The notes below the pieces were generated by a model. It searched no databases. It saw only the letters and a list, made by a program, of their open reading frames with translations, and had not been told where the DNA came from. Positions 26,263 to 35,408 of a DNA stretch of 64,000 bases are shown here, one piece after another (position 1 is the first letter of the stretch; every line of letters begins with the position of its first letter). Both the position numbers and the translations under genes were made by a program. The DNA is from Novosphingobium sp. SG707 (GTDB lineage Bacteria > Pseudomonadota > Alphaproteobacteria > Sphingomonadales > Sphingomonadaceae): contig NZ_JAAZQL010000010.1 of assembly GCF_012275515.1 (NCBI RefSeq), positions 1 to 64,000 of the forward strand, given 5' to 3'.

Positions 26263-29000
26263 ACCTCCTGCTTTCCGAGCATGAGCCGCGAGGCCATGAT
26301 GACGATGAGGGCAAACAGCCCCAACGCCAGATAGGCTGTGCCGAAGCTGGCCGGACCAAGGCCCTTGGTGAAGGTGCCCAGACTGATGATCTGAAACCAC
26401 GAGGAAGGAAAGATGACGCCGATCCAATAGCTGCCGTCGAGGAGCGTCGAGACCGGATAGAGCAGGCCCGAAAAATTCACGGAAGGGATGAGGCAGATCA
26501 GCGCCGTGGCGAAAATCGCGGCCACCTGGGTGCGAACGAAGGTCGAGATCATCATGCCAAGGCCGGTGGATGCCAGCACGAACAGCAGCGCGCCCATCGT
26601 CAGCGCCGACAGAGACCCCTTGAGCGGCACCCCCAGAACGGTCACGATAAGGGCCACAAGCGTACCATAGCTGACCATGGCCAGAGCGACATAGGGCACC
26701 TGCTTGCCGATCAGGAACGCCCCGGCCCCGGCGGGCGAGGCATAGAGGTTGATGATCGAGCCGATCTCTTTTTCACGAACGATGCCAAGCGCGGTCAGCA
26801 TCGCGGGGATCAGGATCATTGTCAGCATCAGCACGCCCGGCGTGATCGCATAGATGCTGCGAAAATCCTGATTGTAGATGAAACGGGGTTCGATCGAGGC
26901 GGGCAGCGCGACAGCGGCGGAGGCCGCCCCCAGCCTGTCGAGCGAATAGGCCAGAATGATCGCATCGGCATAGCCCTGGATGTTCGCGGCCAGAAAGGGG
27001 CTGGCGCCATCAATGAAAACCCCCACATCCGGCTTTCGCCCCGCGGCCAGATCGCGCCCAAAGGCAGGCGGAATATCCAGCACCATCTGGACGCTGCCCT
27101 CGCGCAGTCGTCCATGCGCGTCTTCCTCGCTGGCGATGGGGCGGGTTTCCACGAAATAGCGCGAACCCTCGAAGCGGCGGGTCAGATCGCGGCTGGTCGC
27201 ACTCTGATCGTGGTCGAGCACCGCCATGCGGATGTTCTGCACATCAAAGGAGATGCTGAAGGCGCAAATGCACAGCAGGATGATCGGCCCCGCCAGCGCA
27301 AAGCCCATGCGGATGCGGTCGCGCGCCAGTTCGATCGCCTCGCGCCGGGCAAAGGCCCAGGCAAAGCCCAGCCAACCGGCCAATCCGCTTTGCCGGTTGT
27401 CTGCCTCGTCCTGATTCTGCGCGCCGGGGTCCGGGGCCGCGACCGGCGCGGTTGGCGCCGCATTATCCTCCAGCACCGCAATGAACGCGTCCTCCAGACG
27501 CTGCGCATGGTATTGGCGCGTCAGTTCCTCCGGTGTTCCCACCGCCAGCACCCGCCCGCGATCCATCAGCGAAATCCGGTCGCACCGCTCGGCCTCGTTC
27601 ATGAAATGGGTCGAGACAAAGATGGTCACGCCATCATCGCGCGAAAGGCGCAGCAAATGGCCCCAGAACATGTCGCGGGCCGCAGGATCGACGCCGGAAG
27701 TCGGCTCATCAAGGATCAGGATTTCGGGCTTGTGCAGACAGGCCGCCGCCAGTTGCAGCCGCTGGCGTATCCCCAGCGGCAATGCGGCAGGCAGGGCGCG
27801 GGCATGATCGAGCAGCGCATATTGCGCCATCACCTCATTCACCAACGCCCCCGCCTCGCCCTGCGGCACGCGATAGAGGCGGGCGTGTAGGGCCAGATTC
27901 TGCTCGACGGTCAATTCTTCATAGAGCGAAAAGGCCTGCGACATATAGCCGACCCGCATCCGCGTCTGCATGTCTCCGGCAGTGATCGGGCGCCCGAACA
28001 GGGTGGCGGTCCCGCTGCTCGCATCAAGCAGTCCGGTCAGCATCTTCATGGTCGTCGTCTTGCCGCAGCCGTTCGAGCCGAGAAAGCCGAAGATCTCGCC
28101 CCGGCCGATCCGAAAGCTGACATCATCGACCGCCACGAAATCGCCGAAACGGCGCACCAGATGCTGCGCTTCTATCGCGGGCGCCTCTCCCTTGTCCTGC
28201 CATGGCGCGACATTGAGCAATTCGCCCGCAGGCCGCTTCGCTTCGGGCAGCAGGCTGATATAGGCCTGCTCCAGCGTTGCGGCCCCGGTCCGGGCAAGAA
28301 TGTCACGCGTCGGCCCCTGCGCGATGATGCGCCCTTCGTCCATCGCCACCAGATGATCGAAGCGCTCGGCCTCTTCCATATAGGCGGTCGAGACCAGCAC
28401 GGTCAGTTCGGGTCGCTCGGCCCGCATGGCATCGACCAGTTCCCAGAACTGCCGCCGCGACAGGGGATCGACGCCCGTTGTCGGCTCGTCCAGAATCAGC
28501 AGGTCCGGATCGTGAACCAGCGCGCAGCACAGGCCCAGCTTCTGCTTCATCCCGCCCGAAAGCTTGCCTGCGGGCCGGTCGGGAAAAGGCGCAAGCCCCG
28601 TCGCCTCCAGCAGGCGCTGCATATGCGCGCGCCGTTCGGCCCCGCCCAGACCGAACAGGCGGCCGAAAAAGTCGATATTCTCGGCCACGGACAGTGTGGG
28701 ATAGAGGTTGCGTCCCAGCCCTTGCGGCATATAGGCCACGCGGGACAGGAAAGCGGAGCGATCGCCCCGCCGCGCAAGATCGAAGCCGAGCACGCCGACC
28801 TTGCCCTGCTGAACGCGCTTCACCCCGGAAATCAGGCCCAGCAGGGTGGATTTGCCCACCCCGTCAGGCCCGACAAAGGCCACCGCCCCGCCGCGCGGCA
28901 ATTGCAGGCTGACATTGTGGAGCGATGGAACCGGGCCGTAGCGATGGGAAACATCCTCAAGGACGATGGCCATGGCGCCCGGTTCCTGCGCCCCGGTCAC
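26259..29000 (-). CDS. rbbA: RbbA-like ABC transporter: two ATPase domains fused to a permease
   Basis: This 913-residue protein contains two nucleotide-binding domains: Walker A at 44-51 (GPDGVGKS) with LSGG at 147-150, and Walker A at 308-316 (GSNGCGKTT). The second domain has LPLGIRQ (407-413) in place of the LSGGQ signature, which I recall as usual in RbbA proteins. Both Walker B motifs read ILDEPT-GVDP. An ABC-2 membrane domain follows from about residue 550. Start is GTG at 29000 (GTGA overlap) or ATG at 28973. Confidence 0.87.
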   Translation of the reverse strand: MTGAQEPGAMAIVLEDVSHRYGPVPSLHNVSLQLPRGGAVAFVGPDGVGKSTLLGLISGVKRVQQGKVGVLGFDLARRGDRSAFLSRVAYMPQGLGRNLYPTLSVAENIDFFGRLFGLGGAERRAHMQRLLEATGLAPFPDRPAGKLSGGMKQKLGLCCALVHDPDLLILDEPTTGVDPLSRRQFWELVDAMRAERPELTVLVSTAYMEEAERFDHLVAMDEGRIIAQGPTRDILARTGAATLEQAYISLLPEAKRPAGELLNVAPWQDKGEAPAIEAQHLVRRFGDFVAVDDVSFRIGRGEIFGFLGSNGCGKTTTMKMLTGLLDASSGTATLFGRPITAGDMQTRMRVGYMSQAFSLYEELTVEQNLALHARLYRVPQGEAGALVNEVMAQYALLDHARALPAALPLGIRQRLQLAAACLHKPEILILDEPTSGVDPAARDMFWGHLLRLSRDDGVTIFVSTHFMNEAERCDRISLMDRGRVLAVGTPEELTRQYHAQRLEDAFIAVLEDNAAPTAPVAAPDPGAQNQDEADNRQSGLAGWLGFAWAFARREAIELARDRIRMGFALAGPIILLCICAFSISFDVQNIRMAVLDHDQSATSRDLTRRFEGSRYFVETRPIASEEDAHGRLREGSVQMVLDIPPAFGRDLAAGRKPDVGVFIDGASPFLAANIQGYADAIILAYSLDRLGAASAAVALPASIEPRFIYNQDFRSIYAITPGVLMLTMILIPAMLTALGIVREKEIGSIINLYASPAGAGAFLIGKQVPYVALAMVSYGTLVALIVTVLGVPLKGSLSALTMGALLFVLASTGLGMMISTFVRTQVAAIFATALICLIPSVNFSGLLYPVSTLLDGSYWIGVIFPSSWFQIISLGTFTKGLGPASFGTAYLALGLFALIVIMASRLMLGKQEV

Positions 29001-29983
29001 GGTCTGGCCGCTCCCTGTTCAGGCCCCAAATCTGGCCATGCTTTGCCCGGATCGGTGCGGACAAAGCCATCGGCGGTCATCCCGGCCTTCAGCACGCCCG
29101 CAAACCGCCGCGCCACCTCCACAGGTATCTGCAGCTTCACCCGATAGGAGAGATTGTCCCGCTCATTGGCGGTTTCGACATATTTGGGTGTGAACTGCGC
29201 CTCGGGCGAGACAAAGCCGACGCGGGCGGGCAAGGTGCGGGTAAAACCCTGCGGCAGGATGCGCGCCTCATCCCCGATCCGAATGCGCGAAACAACGGCA
29301 GAAGGCACGAAGATAGTCAGATAGACATCCTCCGGGTTGATGATCGACAAAATCTTGCCGCCGGGCGCCATCATCGTGCCCGGCTCGGCAATGCGATATT
29401 CCACCCGGCCCGGCCCCGGCGAGCGGATATGCAGATCGGCGCGGATGGCCGAAACCAGCCGGATCTGGGCATCGGCCTGGGCAATCGCGCCGCGCGCCTC
29501 GCCTATGGCGCCGCTTGCCGCCTCAAGGCCGCCTGTCTCGCCCGCCAGCGCCAGATTGCGTTGCCTCAGCTCCACATCCGACACCATATCGCGCGCATGA
29601 AGACCGGCGGTTTCCGACCAGTTGAGCCGGGCGAGTTCGGCCTGACTGCGATGCGCCGCCTGTTCGCCCTGCGCCCGGGCAAGGCCGCCCAAGGCCCTTT
29701 CGCGCGAGGCTCTGGCCGCATCAAGCTGGGCCAGCACATCACTTTCGTCCTGTTCGGCCAGAATCTGGCCCGCCTGAACCACATCGCCTTCGCGAACCGT
29801 CAAGGAGGCCAGCCGTCCCGGATATTTCACCGCGATATCGGTCCGGGTCATCTCGATCCGGCCATTGCTGCGCAAGACCCATTCCGGAAGCTCGGCGCGG
29901 CGCATGAAATGATGCCATGCCCAATAGCCGCCCGCCGCCAGCGCCAGCAGGACCGCCCCGGCAAGAATACGGCGAAGCCTCAT
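28997..29983 (-). CDS. HlyD-family periplasmic adaptor (membrane fusion protein)
   Basis: This 328-residue protein has an N-terminal membrane anchor (about 5-23), a lipoyl-like half ending in VREGDVVQAGQILAEQDESD, a coiled-coil hairpin over about residues 80-170, and the second lipoyl half. It is the YhiI-type adaptor linking the inner-membrane ABC exporter to the NodT duct. As the first gene of the run it sets the 5' end of the operon; ribosome site and promoter are not obvious in the sequence upstream. Confidence 0.86.
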   Translation of the reverse strand: MRLRRILAGAVLLALAAGGYWAWHHFMRRAELPEWVLRSNGRIEMTRTDIAVKYPGRLASLTVREGDVVQAGQILAEQDESDVLAQLDAARASRERALGGLARAQGEQAAHRSQAELARLNWSETAGLHARDMVSDVELRQRNLALAGETGGLEAASGAIGEARGAIAQADAQIRLVSAIRADLHIRSPGPGRVEYRIAEPGTMMAPGGKILSIINPEDVYLTIFVPSAVVSRIRIGDEARILPQGFTRTLPARVGFVSPEAQFTPKYVETANERDNLSYRVKLQIPVEVARRFAGVLKAGMTADGFVRTDPGKAWPDLGPEQGAARP

Positions 29984-30446
29984 CTGCCGCCCCTGCGGCT
30001 GCGGATTGTCAACGGGAAAGCGTCAGCACACTGCATCACCATCGGGCTCCTGAGCCGGAAGGAAAGTGAAAGGCCCCTGCGGCCTGCCGGAATGTTCTGA
30101 TTTTTTGAATTACGACGCACCATTGCCGACGCACACAAAGCCGACTCCGGAGCAACCGCCTCTCGCAAGACCTGATCAACAAAAAATTGAACGATATGTC
30201 AAGTTTTCCATGTATCGGATCCCAAAGGTTTGTTTGCCGCGCTTAACGGCATTAACGGCCTTTTATGGTCATCCGCATCGCCGGACATTGAGAAGCATCA
30301 ATACGCGCCCGCAAAGGTTTGGATCGCAGGATCAGAGCCAATCACGCCATGGCGACCCAGCGGATCCATGCAGATGCAAAAAGGGGTTCGCACCGGACGC
30401 ACCGATGCGAACCCCATGCATTTCCCCCAATGCCTTGGCTCAAGCC
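29984..30446. other. Intergenic region between the efflux operon and iorB
   Basis: This 463-base gap contains no convincing gene; reading frames across it are antisense extensions or lack family features. It holds the iorB terminator hairpin (30378-30415). On the minus strand a TTGACA hexamer (30197-30202) is a candidate -35 for the efflux operon, but no good -10 follows at 17 or 18 bases. The section 30110-30250 is notably AT-richer than the genes either side. Confidence 0.5.
30378..30415 (-). terminator. Rho-independent terminator of the cyclase-iorAB operon
   Basis: A perfect 10-base stem (GGGGTTCGCA / TGCGAACCCC at 30383-30392 and 30406-30415) encloses a 13-base loop. On the minus strand it is followed directly by TTTTT. 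It lies 31 bases beyond the iorB stop. Confidence 0.85.
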
Positions 30447-31862
30447 TTACGCGGCCTTGAGCAACCCTTCGCGCGCCACCCGCAGAGCATCGGCTCCGGC
30501 GCCGGCATCGGCCTGCGCCATGATCGCGGCAAAGCGTTCCAGGCCGCGATCGAACGTATCGCCATAGCCCTTGATCAGGCGCTGGGCGCGGATGATCTCT
30601 GTGGCGAGCGCAAGATCCGTTTCGGCGGCCTTTTGCGCGCGGTTCAGCCATGCCTCGATCCGGCCCTGTTCCTGGGCATAGCGCAAGGTGCTGCGCCGCC
30701 AGCCCCGCCCCATCGCCACCAGACGCAGCGCGAGAAACCAGCGCAACGAAGTCGTCTCGACATGCCGTCCCTTTGACAGCGCCCGGTCCAGCCATGCCGA
30801 ACCCATCACCCGGCGCCCCAGCCATCCCGGCAGACTTTCGGCCACTTCCTGAAGGCGCGGATGCATGAATTCGGTGACGGTCAGGACTTGTCCATCCTTC
30901 ACCTTGACCTCGTCGCGCACGCGTTCAAACCGGGCGGCGCGCACTTTCAGATCGGCCACGCGAATCGTGTCTTCATAGGCCATCCACAGCGCCAGATGGC
31001 GCGCGGCCTCCTGCGTCAAGTCGAAAGGCGCGCGGTCCATGGCGGCGATCCGTTCGAGGCGGTCGAGATAGAGCGCGGCATAATCGCCATCCTGATAATC
31101 CATCAGCTTGGCCAGCCCGTGCAGGGCATTGGCCAGCGCCGCATCGGGCAACCCCGCCCGCGCCCGCGCGGCCAGCACCTTGCCCATCGTGGTGGTCGGC
31201 ATGGGGATCTCGGGGGCCTCCTCCTGCGGCATGGCGATCTCGCCCTGCGCGCGGGCGAAACCTTCAGCAAACCCGGCAAGGTTGCTTTTGACCGCCTTGC
31301 CGCTGTGATGGATCGCGGCTTCAAAGGCTTCACGCGGGAAAGGCAGCGCTCCGCTGCCCGCCAGCGCGCCGAACATGATCGCGCTGATCACGCTGTGGGT
31401 GCGCTCGGTGGCGGCCTCCATGTCGAAACCGATGAAGCGGGCCGAACGTTCGCGGGCGGCCGCAAGGATCTTCTCGCCATTGCCGCGCCCGTCGCCTGCC
31501 ACCTGCTTTTCGGAAATGGCATAGATGCGGTGGGTCGACCCGATCAGCGTGGTCTTGCCCGCCGTGGAGAACCCGCGCAGCACCGCACGGCCCATTTCCA
31601 TCAGTTCGGAGGCTACCACCACATCGACATCGCCCGGCATCGGCATTTGCGCCATGATCGGCATGCGCCCATCAACGCCTGCCCGCGCCAATTCGACATA
31701 ATAAACGGTCGAACCCGTCCGCTGCGCCACGCCCGGCACCGATGTGCCCTGCGCCAGCCAGCCCGCCTCACGCGCGACATGCTGGATCCATTCGGCCAGC
31801 ACCCCGCCGCCCTGTCCGCCCAGCGCCAGAATGGCAATGGCGATACGGTTCTTCTCGGTCAT
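30447..31862 (-). CDS. iorB: Indolepyruvate-type oxidoreductase beta subunit (IorB), long form
   Basis: Residues 1 to about 200 are the gamma/beta-type domain of 2-oxoacid:ferredoxin oxidoreductases (ILALGGQGGGVLAEWI, GVAQRTGSTVYYVE). The remaining 270 residues are an extension not found in the roughly 200-residue archaeal IorB but known in proteobacterial long forms. With IorA it would oxidatively decarboxylate an aryl-2-oxoacid to an aryl-CoA, passing electrons to ferredoxin or flavodoxin. It starts 12 bases after iorA and ends at a strong terminator. Confidence 0.87.
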   Translation of the reverse strand: MTEKNRIAIAILALGGQGGGVLAEWIQHVAREAGWLAQGTSVPGVAQRTGSTVYYVELARAGVDGRMPIMAQMPMPGDVDVVVASELMEMGRAVLRGFSTAGKTTLIGSTHRIYAISEKQVAGDGRGNGEKILAAARERSARFIGFDMEAATERTHSVISAIMFGALAGSGALPFPREAFEAAIHHSGKAVKSNLAGFAEGFARAQGEIAMPQEEAPEIPMPTTTMGKVLAARARAGLPDAALANALHGLAKLMDYQDGDYAALYLDRLERIAAMDRAPFDLTQEAARHLALWMAYEDTIRVADLKVRAARFERVRDEVKVKDGQVLTVTEFMHPRLQEVAESLPGWLGRRVMGSAWLDRALSKGRHVETTSLRWFLALRLVAMGRGWRRSTLRYAQEQGRIEAWLNRAQKAAETDLALATEIIRAQRLIKGYGDTFDRGLERFAAIMAQADAGAGADALRVAREGLLKAA

Positions 31863-31874
31863 CAGCGGTAATCC

Positions 31875-34007
31875 TTAAAACGCACGGGCCATGCGGGCGC
31901 GATCATCGCGCGCCTGCATCCAGCCGACGATCCGCGCACGCCAGCCCTGCCGGAACTTTTCCCAGCCCGTGGGATTGCTGACGATCCGCGCGCGGTAAAA
32001 ACTGGGGCACAGGATCGCGGCATGGGCATTTTCGCCGCACAGACCGCAGCCAACGCAACTGTTTTCGACATGCGTCACCGGATCCTGGCGCAGGGGGTCC
32101 GGGTTCGACTTGATTGTCAGCGAGGGGCAGCCCGACAGGCGGATGCAGGCGTGATCGCCAGTACAGGTGTCGCTGTCGACGCCGAAACGTTCACGCACCA
32201 CGCGCCCGCCATTGGCCAGCACCTTGCCCTGTTCACGCTTCACCCGGCGCTGTTTGTTGAGCATGCATTCCGATTGGGCGACGATGACCTTCGGCCCTTT
32301 TTCCGAACTGGTCATCGCCTCGCGCAACAGATCGCGCATCTTTGCCACGTCATAGGTCCGCTCGACCAGCCGCACCCATTTCGCACCCACGCCCTGCACC
32401 GCCTTGGCGATGGGGTTCTTGGTCACGCGGACCGGGTTGTCGGCGCGGCTGGAAAGGATATCCTGCCCCCCTGTCGCCGCCGAATAGCCATTGTCGATGA
32501 TCAGGGTGACGGTGTCATCCTTGTTGAACACCGCATTGCCGATGCCGCTGGTGAGCCCATTGTGCCAGAAGCCGCCATCGCCCATCACGGCAATCGCGCG
32601 CTTGTCCTTGGGCTTGAAGGCCGAGGCGCCCGCCGCGCCCAATCCATACCCCATCGTCGTATTGCCAATGTCAAACGGCGGCAGGATCGAGAACAGGTGG
32701 CAGCCGATATCCGCCGACACATGGGTCGGACCCAGTTCCTTCTCCACCAGCTTCATCGCGGCAAACACCGGACGCTCCGGGCATCCGGTGCAGAAACCGG
32801 CGGGGCGCTGGGGGATTTCCATCGCCACGTCGCGCGGCAGGGGATCGGGTTTGGCCTCCGCCGGGGCGAGATGCGGGGCATGGGCGCGCAGGAATTTGCC
32901 CAGACCATCGCGGATCACAGCGGCCGAATATTCGCCCGAGCGCGGCAGCATGTCCTTGCCGACAATCCGCGTCTGCAGATCGGCGCGGCGGATCAGCGTG
33001 TTCAGCTCATGCTCGATAAATTCAGGCTGGCCTTCCTCGACCACCAGCACAGCCTGTTTCCCAGCGCAGAAGGCCGAAACCTCCTCGGGGATCAGCGGAT
33101 AGGCGACATTGAGGCAATAGACCGCGATCCTGCTGCTGCCATAGGCATCGGCCAGATCCAGCAATTCCATCGCGCGGTTAAGGTTATTATACAGGCCGCC
33201 CTGAACGATGATGCCGATTTCCGGCGTGTCGCTGTCCTGCCCAAACCATTCGTTCAGCTTGTTGTCGCGGACATAGGCAATGCCGGCGGGCCAGCGCTGC
33301 TCGATCTTTTCAACCTCATGCTGGAAATTGGCCGGGGGCAGCACGATGCGCTGGAGATCGCGAATCGGGGCTGATGCGGCCTCGCCCACGGTCATGGCCG
33401 GGCGGACATTATCCTTGGCGATAAAGCTGCCGGTCATATGGCACGAACGCACCCGCAATTGCAGCATGACCGGCGTGTTCGAGGCTTCGGACAGGCGGAA
33501 ACCCTGCTCCACCGCATCCACCATGCTGGTCAGGTTCGGGCGCGGGTCGATCAGCCACATCTGGCTCTTCATGGCAAAGGCATGGGTGCGCTCCTGCATG
33601 ATCGAGGAGCCTTCGCCATAATCCTCGCCCACGATGATGAGCGCGCCGCCCTTCACCCCGCCCGAGGCCACATTGGACAAAGCATCGGAGGCGACATTGG
33701 TGCCCACCACCGATTTCCAGGTGACGGCCCCGCGCAGGGGATAATTGACGCTGGCCGCCAGCATGGCCGCCGCTGTCGCTTCCGAAGCGCTGGCCTCGAA
33801 ATGCACGCCAAGGCTGGCGAGCAGATCATTGGCATCGGCAAACACATCCATCAGATGGCTGATGGGCGAGCCCTGATAGCCGCCGACATAGGCGACGCCC
33901 GATTGCAGCAGGCCCTTGGTGACGGCCAGAATGCCCTCGCCGGTGAAGACTTCCCCTTCCCCGGCGGTCAGCTTCTTGACTTCGGATTTGAACGAACGCT
34001 CGGCCAT
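31875..34007 (-). CDS. iorA: Indolepyruvate-type 2-oxoacid:ferredoxin oxidoreductase alpha subunit (IorA)
   Basis: This encodes 710 residues: a pyrimidine-binding domain at the N-terminus, CTGCP (406-410), the thiamine diphosphate motif GDGGF (476-480) ending at Asn506, and a C-terminal iron-sulphur region. One cluster motif is CVGCGLCGENAHAAILCP (650-667); the other is the spaced C-x5-C-x5-CP (614, 620, 626). IorA carries out the 2-oxoacid decarboxylation. Clustering with a cyclase-family hydrolase and an aryl-CoA monooxygenase suggests an aryl-glyoxylate such as isatinate rather than indolepyruvate as substrate. Confidence 0.88.
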   Translation of the reverse strand: MAERSFKSEVKKLTAGEGEVFTGEGILAVTKGLLQSGVAYVGGYQGSPISHLMDVFADANDLLASLGVHFEASASEATAAAMLAASVNYPLRGAVTWKSVVGTNVASDALSNVASGGVKGGALIIVGEDYGEGSSIMQERTHAFAMKSQMWLIDPRPNLTSMVDAVEQGFRLSEASNTPVMLQLRVRSCHMTGSFIAKDNVRPAMTVGEAASAPIRDLQRIVLPPANFQHEVEKIEQRWPAGIAYVRDNKLNEWFGQDSDTPEIGIIVQGGLYNNLNRAMELLDLADAYGSSRIAVYCLNVAYPLIPEEVSAFCAGKQAVLVVEEGQPEFIEHELNTLIRRADLQTRIVGKDMLPRSGEYSAAVIRDGLGKFLRAHAPHLAPAEAKPDPLPRDVAMEIPQRPAGFCTGCPERPVFAAMKLVEKELGPTHVSADIGCHLFSILPPFDIGNTTMGYGLGAAGASAFKPKDKRAIAVMGDGGFWHNGLTSGIGNAVFNKDDTVTLIIDNGYSAATGGQDILSSRADNPVRVTKNPIAKAVQGVGAKWVRLVERTYDVAKMRDLLREAMTSSEKGPKVIVAQSECMLNKQRRVKREQGKVLANGGRVVRERFGVDSDTCTGDHACIRLSGCPSLTIKSNPDPLRQDPVTHVENSCVGCGLCGENAHAAILCPSFYRARIVSNPTGWEKFRQGWRARIVGWMQARDDRARMARAF

Positions 34008-34009
34008 GT

Positions 34010-34780
34010 TCAGCCCTCGACCAGCGCCAGCACGCGCAGGGGGCTGCCCGAACCGTCACGGATTTTGAGCGGGGCGGCGATCACAATGGCGCCCGTCGCG
34101 GGCAGTTGATCGAGGTTTTCCAGACATTGCAGCCCATATTTGCCTGCGCCATGGAACAAAGTGTGCGCCGGATAGGCCGGAGTCAGCGCGAAGGCCTGCC
34201 CGGCATCGGTGCCGATGGTTTCCACGCCAAAACCGATCACATCGCGCGCGATCAGCGCCTCAACCGCCGCCGTCGACGGCCCCGGCGTATGCGGCCCGTC
34301 CGCTGCGCGGTTGGTATAGGCATCGACGTCGCGTTTCGACCAATCGGTGCGCAGCAGCACCCAGGACCCGGCGGGAATCGGACCATGCTGCGATTCCCAG
34401 CGCTCAATGTGCTCCACCGTCAGCAGGAAATCGGCATCGGCGGCGCATTCCGCCGAAAAATCCAGCACCACGGCGGGCGCGATCAGCGGCTGAACCGGCA
34501 GACGGTCGACCGTGTTGTCGGCCAGATCCTTGCCCGTCACCCAATGCACCGGCGCGTCGAAATGGGTGCCCGTATGCTCGCCCACGGTGAAATTGTTCCA
34601 GTGCCATGCCACGCCGCGATCATCATAGCGCGAAATCTCCTGACGCGAGAAAGCCGCCGTTTGCCCGAAGGGTTCGGGCAGAACCAGCAGCGGCGTATCT
34701 TCCGAAAGCGTCTGGGTGAGATCGACAACCCGCACCGCGCCCGAGGCAAGGGATTGAGCAAGCATGTTGAGTGTGGACAT
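34010..34780 (-). CDS. Cyclase-family metal-dependent hydrolase (isatin-hydrolase/kynurenine-formamidase-like)
   Basis: This 256-residue protein carries the family's metal-binding motif HTGTHFDAPVH (69-79) and a late YPAHTLFHGAGKYGLQCLENL segment. Family members (PF04199) include kynurenine formamidase and isatin hydrolase, both of which open anilide-type bonds using Mn or Zn. Two bases separate it from iorA, so it leads the operon. If it opens isatin, its product isatinate is an aryl-2-oxoacid suited to IorAB. The ATG at 34780 follows GGGAG. Confidence 0.83.
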   Translation of the reverse strand: MSTLNMLAQSLASGAVRVVDLTQTLSEDTPLLVLPEPFGQTAAFSRQEISRYDDRGVAWHWNNFTVGEHTGTHFDAPVHWVTGKDLADNTVDRLPVQPLIAPAVVLDFSAECAADADFLLTVEHIERWESQHGPIPAGSWVLLRTDWSKRDVDAYTNRAADGPHTPGPSTAAVEALIARDVIGFGVETIGTDAGQAFALTPAYPAHTLFHGAGKYGLQCLENLDQLPATGAIVIAAPLKIRDGSGSPLRVLALVEG

Positions 34781-34822
34781 AAAGGCTCCCACAGAGGATG
34801 TAGCGCGAAGGCTATCGGATAA

Positions 34823-34838
34823 ACTTGCAGATGCAAGT
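34823..34838. promoter_or_regulatory. MarR operator candidate, site 1 (perfect palindrome)
   Basis: ACTTGCA-GA-TGCAAGT has exact 7-base arms. It lies midway between the divergent cyclase-iorAB operon and the marR gene, so one bound repressor could cover both promoters and autoregulate marR. The same core recurs at 35357 and partly at 40851. Confidence 0.72.
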
Positions 34839-34868
34839 ATTAATTGCAGGGCATGAAGGAAAACGCAG

Positions 34869-35333
34869 ATGAGCGAGGATTTACGCAGGCTTGGCGATCC
34901 CGGATCCGAGGAATTCCGGGTCGAGGCCTATCCCTTCTATCTGCTGAACCGCGCGGCGAGCCGGTACAATGTGGTCATCGAATCGCAATTGCGGCCGATC
35001 GGCATCGACATTCCCACATGGCGCGTGCTGATGATCCTGGGCGAACATGAGCCTTTGCCCATCGCGCAGGTTGCCAAATCGGCGGTCATCAACATTTCGA
35101 CGATGATGCGCATTGTCGAACGCATGACCAAGGCCGGATTGATCACCACCCAGCCCAGCGAAACCGACGGCCGCGTCACCGAACTTCTGTTGAGCGATCT
35201 GGGGCGCGAGAAACTGGCGGCCGCGCGCGAGGCCACCTCGCCGGTCTATCACAAGGTCATTCGGGGAATCAGCGCGAGCGAATTTGCCCAATTGCTCGAT
35301 TTGCTGGGGCGTCTGCACGACAATCTGGAGTAA
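34869..35333 (+). CDS. MarR-family transcriptional regulator
   Basis: This 154-residue winged-helix protein has the MarR core: PTWRVLMILGEHEPLPIAQV, recognition helix region INISTMMRIVERMTKAGLI, and the wing PSETDGRVTELLLSDLGRE. GAAGGA precedes the ATG. It is divergent from the cyclase-iorAB operon and just upstream of the monooxygenase gene. Matching palindromes in both flanking regions make it the likely local repressor, perhaps released by an aryl-CoA or aromatic acid. Confidence 0.9.
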   Translation: MSEDLRRLGDPGSEEFRVEAYPFYLLNRAASRYNVVIESQLRPIGIDIPTWRVLMILGEHEPLPIAQVAKSAVINISTMMRIVERMTKAGLITTQPSETDGRVTELLLSDLGREKLAAAREATSPVYHKVIRGISASEFAQLLDLLGRLHDNLE

Positions 35334-35356
35334 GCGCAGGGGGTGGCCGAATCAAC

Positions 35357-35385
35357 TTGCACATGCAACCAATATGTTTTAAACC
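35357..35385 (+). promoter_or_regulatory. Promoter with overlapping MarR operator candidate, site 2
   Basis: TTGCA-CA-TGCAA (35357-35368) overlaps a possible -35 hexamer TTGCAC (35357-35362). A 17-base spacer leads to the -10 candidate TAAACC (35380-35385), 23 bases before the monooxygenase start. The 11-base string TTTTAAACCTA around the -10 recurs at the dioxygenase promoter (40831 region). Confidence 0.68.
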
Positions 35386-35408
35386 TAAAGCATATTTGGA
35401 GGTGCATG

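Noticed and set aside
30066..30776. A 236-codon plus-strand frame beginning in the intergenic gap and running into iorB
   Set aside because: Most of it is antisense to iorB, its composition is Arg/Pro/Gln-rich as in shadow frames, and it has no recognisable domain or ribosome site.
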